A DNA stretch of 64,000 bases from Myrica gale (lineage: Eukaryota; Streptophyta; Magnoliopsida; Fagales; Myricaceae), in assembly GCA_963930655.1 (NCBI GenBank), contig OZ005601.1, positions 20,708,921 to 20,772,920 on the forward strand, written 5' to 3'. The notes below the pieces were generated by a model. It saw nothing but the letters and a program-made list of their open reading frames with translations, was not told where the DNA came from and ran no database searches. Below, piece by piece: positions 22,373 through 34,898 of the stretch; the stretch's first letter is position 1, and the number at the start of each line of letters is the position of its first letter. The translations under genes were made by a program, and so were the position numbers.

Positions 22373-24753
22373 GTAAGAAAAGTGTCTAATTTTATCGTGT
22401 TTTGCATATATTGACATTTTAGATATGTCAACATAGTCTGTGTAAATGCAAGTCCTCCTATAATATGTCATTTTGTAAATTAGTAACAATTTGTTAAAAA
22501 TTAACGTTATCTCGTTGTACCTGAAACACCATGCAAGTTTCGATACCAATCATCCATGAAACATAATGAGCCAAGCAATTTGTTACAATAGATGTTCAAA
22601 ATCCAACTAAACTAAATCCAAAACATCTAACCGAAATGCAATTCTCAAAATCAAATTTGTAGGTCTCACCACTCTAGACGTGTACATCGATCAACCAAAA
22701 AAACGACAACCAAGATTTCCATCAAATATAGATGTTCTCACACATGCTCGGAGATTGCATCGACAAACTAGTGGCTCTAAAAACTCATTCCATTTGGTAG
22801 CAAAATACCTACGTGTTCCACCTACATCTTGACGGGATGACAAATACGACTCAAAAGACATCTTGGTGGCCTAACAGAGCTGATCAAAATGTACTGGGAT
22901 GAAGACCTTGCATCGGGGTCTTTGTGGAGTTTGATCACCCGATCAGGATGGCTAAGTTAGAAACAATTTGGGGATTTTTTTTGGATAGTGAAGTATCAAG
23001 AGAGGGTGACTAGTGCGATAGGGGGTGCTCAGTTGGATGGTGAGGTGGAAATAGATTTGGGAAAAAATAAAGGCATGTGTTGAGTTGAATTTCAAGTCTC
23101 GATTTGTGGTCATGGTGTTGTCAAGTTTTCGGAATGGAGTCAGAAGTCCTTGAGTTCAATATTCCATGGGAGATATGGGTCTGTGTGTGGATGGTGAACT
23201 TGGCCGGTAAGTTGTTGGCGGTTGTTAAAAATAAAGATTTTGCTTCTAAATTTAACTGTCTCGTGCATTCTTGGCTCAGAGATGCTCCAAAATATCTGGC
23301 AAATTTGTAGTCATTGTTGAATATGGAGATGGTTGTTTGAGAGGGGTGGTTATGGTCCCTGAAGGAAAATATAAATTTGGGTGGAAGGAGTTGGCTGAGA
23401 TTTCTAAATAGGTGGGTGCTCACCTTGGAAATTCCAGGTGTGGGATTGGATTCTCTTGTAGTTTGGTACATTGGAAAGGAATTTCTTTTGTGAAAGCGGT
23501 GAAGTCGGGATCGTCAAAGGAGTTTTTCAGTCATCGTGCTTCGAAAGTTGTGTTTGTCGTTGAATAAGACAACATGAAATAGAAGTCGTGTGCGTCGCAA
23601 TTGGATTTGCATGCAGTTCAGGAGGATATTGTAATTTCCAAAGATAAAAATTTAATAGGGATGTGTCTATTTATTTAGTGGGGTAGAACATATGCGCGGC
23701 GTTTATTCGAAAGAAACTGATGGGCTTGAGTGAGGAGCTGAGTGAGATTTTAAGTTAAGATGATGGGTTAGGCCTTATGAAGCTAGGTTCCAAATGTGTG
23801 GAATGTGGGGCTGCGATCCAGTCCAATGTTGGGCATCATTTTAAGGCCACGTCTTGTGGGCCAAAGGACATAAGCCCAAGGGTATTTTTGTTTCATGTTG
23901 GAGAAGTGAAGGGGCCTTTAGTGGATCGGTGACAGGTAGACCCAGCTTGGATCAGTTAGGTTATGTTGATATGGAACATGTCGACGCAGATCATGTGTCT
24001 GTCGCTATTGAGTATTGTCCGATTAGAGCCTCCCTCTTCCAGGTGATAGGGACTGCTCTGTTTTCCAGTCGGTGTTGTCGTGCCTTTCGAGATATTAGGG
24101 CATGTGTGCAGAAGCTTCACGTCGACCCTCTAAGTTGCTAGTGATGTAGGATGCATCAATTAGGGTGCCGGAGGGGAGTGATTCTCTTCGGGTGTTATTG
24201 AAGAATGGTTATGTGGTGGCTGACAAGGAGTTTGACGCTTCTCAGGCTCTTTGTGTTCATGCATAACTGAGTTTTGCACGAGGGGTCCGCTGTGACTTTG
24301 AAAGGTTGTTTGGAGGGGTTCAATGACTCCAGGGCAGTGTCCTTGTGTCATGATTATGTCAGTCGGTCAGTGGAAGTTAATGTGGTATTGAATATGATCG
24401 GTGTGGAGGGGGGAAATTGTGTGCGTTGCGAATGGTGGTTTTGAGATGGTGATGGAATTGTAGGTGAAGGGAGGAAAGCTCGTCTAAGTTTTTGGCATTT
24501 GATTGGATGTTGGATATGGTGTCGTCCTTTAGGCACATTGTAGGATTGTCTTTTGAGGGTTATGAGAAAGAGTTAATGGATCTTTTTGCTGCATTGGAGA
24601 AGGATATGGTGTAGATTTCTAGCAAATCACCTAATAGGACGAGAGGCAAGTTTCTGAGAGAATTGAAGGGTTTGAGTATTTTATATATTATGATGGGAAA
24701 ACTTCTGCTTCAAGGAAGTGCATAAATGAAGGGAGGGTACTGATAAAGTTTAA

Positions 24754-27700
24754 ATGAAGCCAAGAATTTTAAGTTGGAATGTGAAAGGGCTTAATGATAA
24801 GATGAAGTGTAGTAGAGTGAGGATTTGTTGTGGGGGTGGAAGCCGGATTTGGTGTGTCTTCAAGAAACTAAGGTGATTGTTGTGTCTAAGGCAATGTATA
24901 GGCAGTTGTGGGGGTGGGCATCATGTGAGTTGGTGCAGTTTAGTGGCGAATGGTGCCATGGGTGTATTTTAATTTTATGAGATTCTCAAGTGTTGGAGTT
25001 GGTAGATTTGTGTGTTGGCTATTTTTCTATTTTGGTTGTCTTTAAGAATGTTAAGGATATGATTCAGTGGGTTTTTTCTGAGATTTATGAACTTAATGAT
25101 GATGGTAGTAAGAGATTTTTGTGGGATGAGCTAGCAAGTGTTTTTGCTTAATGGAACCTTCCTTGGATCAGAGGTGACTTTATTGTTATTCGATTTTCAA
25201 GTGAATGCTTGAGTTTAGGTGGGAGTGGGAGTGCTATGGTGGAGTGTTTTGATTTATTGCTAAGAATTATTTGTTGGATATTCCATTGTCGTGAGTTTAT
25301 TCACATGGTCTAACAATATATCCTTTCAATCTTGGTCTAGGATTGATAATTTCTTTTTTAGCTCATGTTGTGAATCTTTGTTCCCCGAGCTTTCTCAAAA
25401 AAGGTTACCGTGTTTGTTCTCAAATCATTTCCCCATTATCTTGGAGAGTGACAGATTTGGGGGTGGAAAAAAGCCTTTTCGATTAGAGAATATGTGGCTT
25501 AAGGAGGAAGGGTTTACGAAAAGGGTAAGGGAGTGGTGGAGGTCTTATGATTTAATGTGTCACCTAATTTTGTGCTTGATTCAAAGTTGAAGGCTTTGAA
25601 CCAGGATATTAATGTGTGGAATCATGAGGTTTTGGAGATCATAAGTTTTAGAAAGTCTTCTTTGTTGAATGAAATGTCCTCGCTTGAAGAGTTAGATGAG
25701 GGTGAGATTCTTAATGGGTAGAGGCAAGAATCGAAATTGGTGATGATGAGGGAGCTGGTTCTTTTGATTGTGAAGGAGAATATGAATTAGAGGCAAAAAT
25801 TTAGAGCTCTTTGGCTTAATGAAGGTGATAGATGTATAAATATTTTTCATTTCGAGTGGCTAATTCAAGTAGGAGGTTTAATTATATTTCAAGTTTGGAG
25901 GTGGAAATTGTGGAGGATCCTGTGATTATTTCAAAGAAGATTGTTAACTTATATAGTTCATTGTATAAGGAAATTTTTCTTGGAGACCTTCTTTGGACAG
26001 ACTCGTGTTTAATTCTATTTTTAGGTATGAAACAGATTTGTTAGAGAGGCCCTTTGATGCAAAAGAGGTAACAGGTGTGGTTCGTAGTCTCAATGGGGAT
26101 AAGGCACCAGGCCCAAATGATTTCTCTTTAGTTTTTTCCAATCTTGTTAGGAGGTGATTTATGGGGATGTTTTGTCTTTGTTCAATGAGTTTGCTCAGAA
26201 CGGAAAATTTGTTAGAAGTTTGAATGCTACCTTCATTGTTCTTACTCCTAAGAAGCCTGGAACGGTTGATTTGAAAGATTTCCGACCTATTAGCCTTCCG
26301 AGTGGGGTTTATTATATTCTTGCAAAGGCGTTGGCTTACAAGTTGAAGTTAATAGTGGAAAAAAATATTTTGCAGTCCCAAAGTGTCGTTTTGAGAGGTA
26401 GGCAGATTTTGAATTCGGTGTTGATTGCTAATGAACAAGTTAACTCTAGGTTGAGGTCGAATGAGCCAAGAATGTTTGCAAGTGAGATATCAACAAAGTG
26501 TATGATAATGTAAATTGGAATTTTTTATTGTACCTTTTAAGGAGGAGTGGATTTGGTGAAAAAATGGTGTAGGTGGAGTGTACATTTCTACTGTTAAGTT
26601 CTTGGTGATTGTGAATGGTTGCCCTAAATGGTTTTTTGGTGGCTCTTGTGGTTTGTGCCAAGGTGATCCTCTTTCACCTCTTTTGTTTGTAATTGTTATG
26701 AAAGCTTTAAGCAGGATGATGAGAGAGCTGCTTGTGAGAAGTTCCATTATGGGGTTTGACATTGGAGGTGGGGTGTGTATTTCACACTTGCTGTTTGCAG
26801 ATGATACTCTAATTTTGTGTGGGGCAAATGTGAATCAATTTTGTAATCTATGATGCTTGCTCTTTTGTTTTGAGGCAGTTTTAGGAATAGAGATTAATCT
26901 TTCTAAATCAGAGGTGATTCCAATTGGAAGTTTTGGAAATGTTCAGGAGTTGACAGATATTCTGAGGTGTAGAATTTCTTCTTTGCCGATGACTTTTATT
27001 GGGCTTCCTCTGGGTGCTAGATTTAAAAGTGTTCACATCTAGAATGTAATTATTGAAAGAATGGAGAGAAGGTTGTTGGGATGAAAGCGTATATATATTT
27101 TTAAGGGGGAATGATTACTTAGATTAAATCCACTCTCTCAAGTATTCCTACTTATTTTTTGGGTTAACTACACTTTGCACCCCTTATGTTTGGGGGTGTT
27201 GACACATTGCACCCAAATGTTTTATTTTTTAGACATTAAGCTTATTATGTTATCTCCTCCAACGATTTGCACCTGAGTGAAATTTGGCGTCAAATTAGAC
27301 TATAATCATTTACACGTGTCTCTCAAGTGACCTTAATCCCTGTTAGATTATCATATTGTCATAAATCTTAAACAAATCACGATTAAATGAGCTTCAAACA
27401 AGTCACAATTTTCACTTATTGCGTTTTGAAGTCCACTTAATCGTGACTTGTTTGAGATTCATGGACAATACCGTAGTCTGACAGAGTTTGAGATCACGTG
27501 AAAGGCACGTGTAGAGTATTACAGTCTAATTTGATTTCAAATTTCACTCCGGGGTGCAAATTGTTTGATACAAAAGAGACAGCTTGTGGAAGATTGACAT
27601 TTTAGAAAAGTACGGTAGCTCGGTGGGTGGTTGGAATATTTTAGTGTTGCATTGTTCTTATGGCGTGACTTTATGGAAACACATTAGCCATGGTTTGACC

Positions 27701-28569
27701 ATTTTCCCTGAGAACATTCGATGTATGGGAGGATGTGATCTCAAAACTCGATTATGGCATGATTATTGGTGTGGAGATAGACCTTTGAGGTTTGCTTTTT
27801 CCTTTATTATATTCTTTATCTTGGTGCAAAGAAGCTTTGGTGGAGAATTGTTTGAAGGGAGGTTCCGGATTTTTAGTTTGGAATGTTCAGTTTGCTAGAA
27901 CTGTTCATGATTGTGAGATTGATGAATTGTCGGCCTTCTTCTATTTACTTTATTTGAAGGTGTTAAGGAGAGGGAATGATGATAAAATGCTTTTGTTGGA
28001 TTCTAGGAATAGTGCTTTCTCACTTAAGTCGATGTATTATCTCATTGTGTGTGGTTCTGCTGATTGTTTTCTTTGGCGTCAGATTTGGAGGACATATGTT
28101 CCTTTCAAGAGTTTCTTTCTTTGTGTTGGAGGCTGCTCACGGAAGAGTTTTTACAATTCTATAACTTAAGGAGGAGGGGATTATGCATGATAAACTGGTG
28201 TTATCTTTGTCGATATGATGGGAATTGGTGGATCACGCACTGCTTCATTGTTCGGTGGCTAGAGGGTTGTGGACGTATGTGTTCTACATTCTGAATATTT
28301 CTTGGGTAAGGCCTAAGAGGGCGGTTGATGTGTTGTTGCATTAGAAGAGGAAGTTTGATGACCCTCTCGCATTGGCAATTTGGAAGATGATTCCTTATTG
28401 CATTTGTTGGTGTTTATGGACGGAGAGAAATAATAGATGTCTTGAATATTTTTCTTTGTCATTGGAGTGTTTGAGGGGCAAGTTGTTGCAGTCTCTTTTT
28501 TTTTCTAGGCTAATGCTGTGCTGGGTTTTCCATTTTCTGAATGTTTTTAGCATATTAGCTTGTATGGTT
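24754..28569 (+). pseudogene. LINE ORF2: endonuclease, reverse transcriptase, C-terminal zinc region
   Basis: ORF2 would nick and copy its own RNA at the target. It starts MKPRILSWNVKGLND, the usual start of the plant L1 endonuclease (SWNVRGLN), then a shifted frame with WKPDLVCLQETKV. RT motifs include DKAPGPNDFS (26100), LKDFRPISL (26275) and the catalytic HLLFADDTLILCG (26790). After the inserted MULE the coding resumes with YGSSVGGW...LWKHI..G and ends in the zf-RVT-like region WRQIWRTYVPFKSFF and CWCLWTERNNRC. Several stops and indels, including one splitting the RT, rule out activity. Confidence 0.85.
27161..27568. mobile_element. Foldback MULE inside the LINE, right end missing
   Basis: The left end GGGTTAACTACACTTTGCACC and most of the body match the complete 496-bp element at 12041. 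The match stops at GGGGTGCAAATTGTTTGATA, so roughly the last 110 bp, including the right TIR end and target duplication, are lost. LINE coding sequence lies on both sides. Confidence 0.82.
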
Positions 28570-29010
28570 TAGGTGTTTTCGGTATAGTCTCTTGTACTGT
28601 TAACACATCCTTTTCTTAATAAAATTTTAACATGCGTACTTATAAAAAAAGAATATACATGGATCATTTATTTCTACTCTGTTTCACACATCCCGATAAA
28701 ATCTCACGATTATCAATTGAAAGCAAACTGCTATGAAGTTTACTTATTCCCCAGATGAGGAATCCTCACTTTGTTGTTCTCTTGAGATAGATTCATAATC
28801 AATGAAAGACACAACATATTATTATACATCTAGATCTAGTCAAGGACCAAATTTGAGCTCTGATACCAATTGAAATATCATTCATTTAGACTCAAACAAC
28901 ACTAGAAGGTTGAATAGGTGTTTTCCCCCTCGAATTAAAATACTATGATAATTTCAGAACACGTTCTAAAATTGTCTGGTCTAGATCTGAACAATAACAA
29001 ATTAAATTAA

Positions 29011-30252
29011 GGCTTAATTGCACCCAGGGCCTAAGGTATGCAAAGGTTGCAAATAAGCCCCCAAGGTAACGTTTTCAACAATCACACCCTGAGGTCGAGC
29101 TTTAAGAAAAAATAAGACACTTTGTCCATTTGCCTTCAGACCTATTAACGGCCATTGCTGAAATGGCTTTAAAATCCACATCACAACCACTTAGAAAGTT
29201 CTACCTGGCCATTTTAAATTTCCATGTCATTTCATCGCCATGTGTTTGCCAGGTCAGTTTATTTTGCAGACAAAACTAACTAAATGAGGACGACGCTATT
29301 CAAGAGTGACGACTTCTACACATCATAGGACTCAGACCCCCATTTCTTCCCCAATATCTCCAATTGCAAACCCTAGAATTCCCAAATTTTCCTCTTCTAC
29401 ACAATCGTCGTTTCGTGCAAATTCCTAACTTAAAGGTGTATTACTGCATCGGCAGACTCTGCACCACAAAACCTAAGCTTTTGAAGATTCACACATCTAA
29501 GAGCAAGTGAAGCAACCATGGCAGCATCGCATTTGTGTGAACGAAGATCCAAAGAGTTCCACAAGCAAGGAAAAATTTCAAGAACGCTCCATGTCCTACA
29601 TGTTGATGATAAGCTTGCCCGATCAAGATAATTCAGACAAGAAAATAGCTGAATGACTGTGAACCCAATCCACATCCCCTTCTCGCTTTGAACCCAAAAC
29701 CTCATCCTCCAATTTAGGATAACTTGGACAAAAACATTCCCCTTCCTCGCCACCTTGAGCCACACTGTATAACTCATATCTCAAGGAATTTGCACAGACC
29801 AAGAAACCAATATCATTCAACCTCAAATGCCCAAATCCTATAATCAATGACACAGACCCAAAAACATAGACCATCAACCTCCAAGACCCAACTCCTAAAA
29901 CAACTTAAGGAACAACAAAAAGCCCAGAAAGCAATAATCTTTCGCCTCAAACAAGCAATAGAATATTCAATATATATCGTACAATTACGAATTGGGTAGG
30001 AGAGGAAAATTTGGGAATTCTAAGGTTTGCGATTGGAGAAAGTGGGGAAGAAATGGGGCTTATGTCCTGCGATGTGTAGAAGTTGTCACTCTTGAACGAC
30101 GTCGTCCTCATTTAGTGAGTTTTTTATTTGCAAAATAAACTAACTTGACAGACATGTGAAGATGACATGGCATGCGGTGCTTTTTAAGTGGTTATGATGT
30201 GAATTTTAAAGCAATGTCAGCAATGGCCGTTAACGGGTATGACGACAAATGA
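29011..30252. mobile_element. Pack-MULE carrying an ARABIDILLO gene fragment
   Basis: The left TIR starts GGCTTAATTGCACCCAGGG, with three boxes ending GGTAT/GGTAA/GGTCG about 30 bp apart. Segments at about 29140-29400 and 29990-30245 are inverted copies (ACGGCCATTGCTGA, AAACCCTAGAATTCCCAAATT and others), giving TIRs of several hundred bp. The right terminus, roughly 135 bp, is deleted along with about 40 bp of the host LTR. Between the TIRs sits a foreign gene fragment on the - strand. Confidence 0.85.
29430..29790 (-). pseudogene. Captured 5' fragment of an ARABIDILLO F-box/armadillo gene
   Basis: ARABIDILLO proteins are nuclear F-box/armadillo-repeat proteins that promote lateral root development in Arabidopsis. 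The fragment covers the N-terminus and F-box: KVARKG, then PSYPKLEDEVLGSKREGDVD in a second frame, then TVIQLFSCLNYLDRASLSST, CLWNSLDLRSHKCDAAMVAS and LRCVNLQKLRF. It stops at ADAVIHL, where the TIR begins. At least two indels shift the frame in the first 40 codons, so no intact F-box protein can be made. It is only the first part of a protein that is normally over 900 aa. Confidence 0.88.
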
Positions 30253-31021
30253 AAGTGGAAAACTTTTGAAACACTCTTCAAAATAAAAACCACTCTGAGC
30301 TATCAACACTACTCGAAATCTACTAAGAAAAGAAACCTTACAAACGATGATTTAAACACTGCAAACCTCTTTGTTGATTTTGACAACCCCGATGTAATAA
30401 TCTGAATAACCCTACTCCGACCTGTTTTGTGCGGCAACCACCTTAAACCCCTAAGGTTATTCCTATGAACTCTTCATGACTGATCTCGATTTCAACATCG
30501 CAACTCCAGTAACCAAATTTCTCCAACACTTTGAATGCTTCATAATGAGAGGTTGGTTTCAAGGTGATTGGACGAGAGAAAAATCTAGCAATTTAGATCT
30601 GGAATATAATATCTCCAACTCGAGATCTCGAGTATCATAAATATTATAAGTTATTCATGAGATACAGTTTCATCAAGACTCGAGAAGATCATATTTATTT
30701 GTTTATCTTTATCTAGTGATACTATCTCATCAGAACTGGTCTTGAGTATCACAAGTTCTTACCCTTATTAGATGCAATCCTATCAAAATTCTGAGCACTT
30801 GTCCTTATTTAGAGATGTAATCTCATTAGAATTAAAAAAATCATGCTTAGCCTCTTGAACACCAAGACTCATTCTCATTAAGAGATACATTACAACTCAA
30901 TTTGATTTATTGTTAGACACTAAATCAAGTCAATACTCAACTATACGCTAACACTCATGATCATGTTACCTCTTGAATTCCATCCTACCTGATAGAATTG
31001 GATCTCTCAATGTATAATTAT

Positions 31022-31232
31022 TATTACAGATCACACAACATACTTACCATCCTTAGCCTCCAATGGCTCCCTTTTCATATATTTCCTTGTCTTGTATAGT
31101 TGATTATTTCCTTTCTTGTTTTCATTTTCTTTACACGAGATCCTTCTATGTAATATTTATACATGCAAACACAAATGAATAATACATACCAATTTTCACA
31201 AATATCTCGACCTATTGTCACAATTCTCAACA
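31022..31232 (+). repeat. 5' LTR of the Copia element
   Basis: It starts TATTACAGATCACACAACA and ends TTGTCACAATTCTCAACA, immediately before the tRNA-iMet primer-binding site. Confidence 0.92.
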
Positions 31233-31289
31233 TGGTATCAAAGGAGTGAGATTTTTTCTTGTCTTCATATCTAGCTCTGAATCTGATTC

Positions 31290-34200
31290 GGAGGTCTCTC
31301 CTCCCACTCTGTCCAAAAATCAACTGGACGCCTCCTCTCCTTTTTTTCTCCATTCCTTTGACTATCCTAGAGCCATTTTGGTCTCCACCCTCCTCAATGA
31401 CGACAATTATCTCCGCTGGCAGAGAGCCATGAAAATCGCTCTCAATGCCAAGCACAAGCTCGGTTTCATTGACGGTTCCCTCCCCAACCCACCACCTTTT
31501 CCGCTGCCATCCAACTGTGGGAACGCTGTAATGATAAGGTTCTATCATAGTTTCTCAATTCCATTGACAGATCCATATCCGACAGCCTCCTCTACCACAA
31601 TAACCCACGCGATGTTTGGCTTGATCTTCAGGACAGATTTTCTCAATCTAACAACCCTCGTATTTTCCAACTCAAATGAGATATCTCCTTACCCACCCAA
31701 GATACCCAATCCCTCTCTCTCTATTATACCACTCTCAAATGCTTTTGGGATGAACTCTCCGTTCTCCAGCTCGTTCCTCCTACACTTGTGGTACTCTCCA
31801 AACAACTCAACATTTAAATGACACCGAGCGTACCTTTCAATTTCTAGTTGGACTCCATGATTTGTACGTTTCAATTCAGATTCAGACTCTCGCTATGGAT
31901 CCATTGCCTCCCTTATCGAAAATCTATTCAATTCTGCATTAGGAGGAACGACAGTGCCAGCAGCATCTCCCTAGTCCCCAGCCCAACGCCACTGCCATGG
32001 CTATCAACCGGAGCTCCTCCCATCCACCAACTAATGGACTTGGTCATTTCCATAAATGCCCCTCCTACCACCTCAGCTTATCCTTTGCCCAACCTTGCAG
32101 GACACCATTTGTTGGAATTGTTGAATTCCAATTTTACCCTCCAGAGCACTCAATCTCTCATTCAGTTAATTTTACTGGTAATATTGCGTCCTGCAACTCG
32201 ACTTTATTTTTTTCCAATGCTTAATGGATTATTGATTCTAGGGCTTCTGATTATATGATTTCTCAATTATCTTATCTCACTAATGTTACTTCTCTTGTCG
32301 CTCCTTGTCCAGTTAAATTGTCTACATGTGAAATTGTTTTTATTACCCAATCTGGGACTGTCAATTTAACTCCTCATTTAATTCTTCACAATGTTATTTT
32401 GTCCCTCAATTTAAATTCAATTTAGGGTTAAATGCATGTCATGCCCCTGTGGTATGCTGTAATAGCAAATATGCCCCTGAGGTAAACAAAGTCTTTTTCA
32501 TACCCCTGAGGTAAATATTCAGGAGCAAATATGCCCTTTCATACCCTTGAGGTAAACATAACGGAAGGGCATATTTGCTCCTGAATGTTTACCTCAGGGG
32601 TATGAAAAGGACTTTGTTTACCTCATGGGCATATTTGCTATTACCGCATACTACAGGGACATGACATGCATTTAACCCTTCAATTTATTGTCCATTAATA
32701 AACTTACTACTTATCTCAATTGTGTTGCTATTTTTTCATCACATCTTTGTATTTTTTAGGACCTTGTCATGAAGAGGCTGATTGGAAGGGGTGAAGTTCA
32801 TGATGGACTCTACTACTACAAATTTTTGTTCGTCTCCACTCTTCATTCCACTCGTCTGCCCCCTCCTCCTTTATGGCACGCCCATCTTGGTCATCCCTCT
32901 ATGCAATGTCTCCCTAAAACTCTTAATATTTCTACTGCTAATTTTTCTTGTGATATTTGTGCTCATGCTAAACATACTCGGCTACCTTTTCCTTTAAATT
33001 AGAATAAGAGCACAATTTGTTTTAATCGCATGTATTGTGAAATTTGGGGTGGTTATTCCACGCCTTCTCTTTCTGGTGCCCATTATTTTTTAATTATCTT
33101 CGATGATTATTCTCGTCTCACATGGCTTTTTCCTCTATAATTGTCTAAAATATTTTTTCCCTTAATCCGTACACAATTTAATCACCATGTCAAGTATATC
33201 CGTACCGACAATGGCCAAGAATTTCTTTCACATAAAAAGTAACAATTATTTTCTGAGCATGGCATTTTTCATGCAAAGACTTGTGTCGAGACCCCGCAAC
33301 AAAATGGTGTTGCTGAGGGTAAACATCGCCACCTCCTCAATGTGGCCCGATGTCTTCGTTTTCATGCTCATCTTCCTCTTAAATTTTGGAGCGAATGCAT
33401 TTTAACAGCTACTTATCTTATTAATCGCACCCCTTCCCTTAGTCTTCATAATCAATTTTCATACGAACTTCTTTTTCATAAACCTTCTTACTTATGATCA
33501 CTTACGTATTTTTGGTCTCTGACGGTTCCATTGAGCGCTACAAAGCTCGTTTAGTCGTTAAGGGATATACTCAGGTCGAAGGCCTTGATTGTCATGATAC
33601 TTTTGCCCCTGTTGCTAAACTTGTCACTGTTAGATGTATTCTTGCAGTTGCTGCTGCCAAACATTGAACGCTCCATCAATTAGATGTTCACAATGTCTTC
33701 CTCCACGTCGATCTCGATGAAGAAGTATACATGACTCCACCTCCCGGCTATTGTAGAGAGGGGGAGTCTCGTGTTTGTCACTTGCAAAAATCACTTTATG
33801 GCCTCAAACAAGCCTCTCGCAATTGGTTTTCCAAACTCTCTTTCGTCCTTTTGGCTGTCGATTTTCACCAGTCCCAAGCTGATCATTCTCTCTTCTCTCA
33901 TTCTACAGCCTCATCTTTTACTCTTATTCTCATCTATGTTGAAGACATTCTTTTGGCAGGTAATGATCTCTCTCGCATTTAGCATCTCAAGGACATCCTC
34001 GGGCAACACTTATGCATCAAAGACCTTGGATCGCTGAAATACCTCTTAGGCTTGGAAATTGCTCGCTCTCCCTCCGGCATCTTCCTTAACCAACGAAAAT
34101 ATGCTATCGGCATTCTTACCGACAATGGCCATCTTGGCACCTGCCCAGCTCACACTCCAATGGAACAAAATCTCAAACTCACAGAATACATCGGCGATCT

Positions 34201-34868
34201 CCTGCTCGACCCCAGTCTCTATCGTCGTCTCATCAACCGCCTCATCTACCTCACCATCACTCTTCCAAACATTTTCTTCACCGTCAACATTCTCAGTCAA
34301 TTCATGCATGCTCCTTGGTAACCACATTATGACGCTGCTCTCCGCATCTTGCGCAACCTCAAAGCTACGCCATGACAAGACCTATTTTATCCCACTACGA
34401 ACTCTTTGCAAGTCTCTACCTATTCTGACTCTGATTGGGCCAGCTGTCCCACTACTCGTCGCTCCACCACCAGTTTCTTCATTCATGTCGGCATCAGTCC
34501 CATCTCCAGGCACACCAAGAAACAACTCACTGTCTCTCGCTCATCCACTAAAGTCGAATACCGTGCTTTGACCTCCACCACCTGCGAACTTACTTGGCTT
34601 CGCTCATTGCTCTAAGACCTCACCATTCCTCATTCTCAGCCCATGCATCTCTATTGCGACAACTAAGCTGCTCTCCACATTGCCAAAAATCCAGTTTTTC
34701 ACTAGTGCACCAAAAACATTGAGATTGAATGTCACATTGTTTGTGAAAAGCTTTGGACTGGTCTTATCTCCCTCGCTCACGTCCCCGCTTCCACCCAACT
34801 TGTCGATATCTTCACCAAAGCCTTGGGTCGTGAACTATTTGACAGTTTATCTAGCAAGTTGGGCATTT
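31290..34868 (+). pseudogene. Copia gag-pol remains
   Basis: Gag starts with YPRAILVSTLLNDDNYLRWQ and IALNAKHKLGFIDGSLP (the gag N-terminal fold of plant Copia). GAG-pre-integrase reads LWHAHLGHPSMQCLP...CDICAHAKHTRLPF (near 32870). Weak integrase follows at 33005-33480. RT has [45 protein letters not shown] and the active-site variant YVEDILLAGND. RNase H has SDSDWASCPTTRRSTTSF and RSSTKVEYRAL. Stops and frameshifts are spread through all parts. The second catalytic position of the usual YVDD box is Glu here. Confidence 0.88.
32425..32678. mobile_element. Foldback MULE (254 bp) inserted in the Copia element
   Basis: An exact 9-bp duplication TTCAATTTA (32416-32424 and 32679-32687) flanks it. 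The ends GGGTTAAATGCATGTCATG and, inverted, GGGTTAAATGCATGTCATG match exactly, and the whole element folds back on itself over more than 100 bp per arm. Boxes CCCCTGTGGTA / CCCCTGAGGTA occur at 32444, 32474 and 32503. It is non-coding. Confidence 0.95.
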
Positions 34869-34898
34869 CAAACCTCCATGCTCCAACTTGAGGGGGAG

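Larger units (their letters stand above)
22990..28652 (+). mobile_element. L1-type LINE, near full length, heavily decayed, with MULE inserted
   Basis: An ORF1 remnant (near 23357-23560: KYKFGWKELAEIS and then GAHLGNSRCGIGFSCSLVHW in shifted frames) is followed by ORF2 from 24754. The 3' end has AATAAA-like sequence and a short A run (TTATAAAAAAAG, about 28640-28652). The 5' boundary is a guess, and I found no target-site duplication. Many stops and frameshifts show it is dead. A foldback MULE interrupts ORF2 at 27161. Confidence 0.78.
28872..30954 (-). mobile_element. LTR relic of a Copia-type element, split by a Pack-MULE
   Basis: Read leftward, an LTR is followed at about 28859-28871 by a tRNA-iMet primer-binding site (+ strand CTCTGATACCA, the complement of TGGTATCAGAG) and about 200 bp of internal sequence. 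Parts match the LTRs of the 38082 element: AAAGTGGAAAAC, CCACT.GGGCTA-like, and GACAACCC.GATGTAATAAT. The right border CTAACA near 30954 is an estimate. A MULE of 1.2 kb is inserted in it. Confidence 0.6.
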
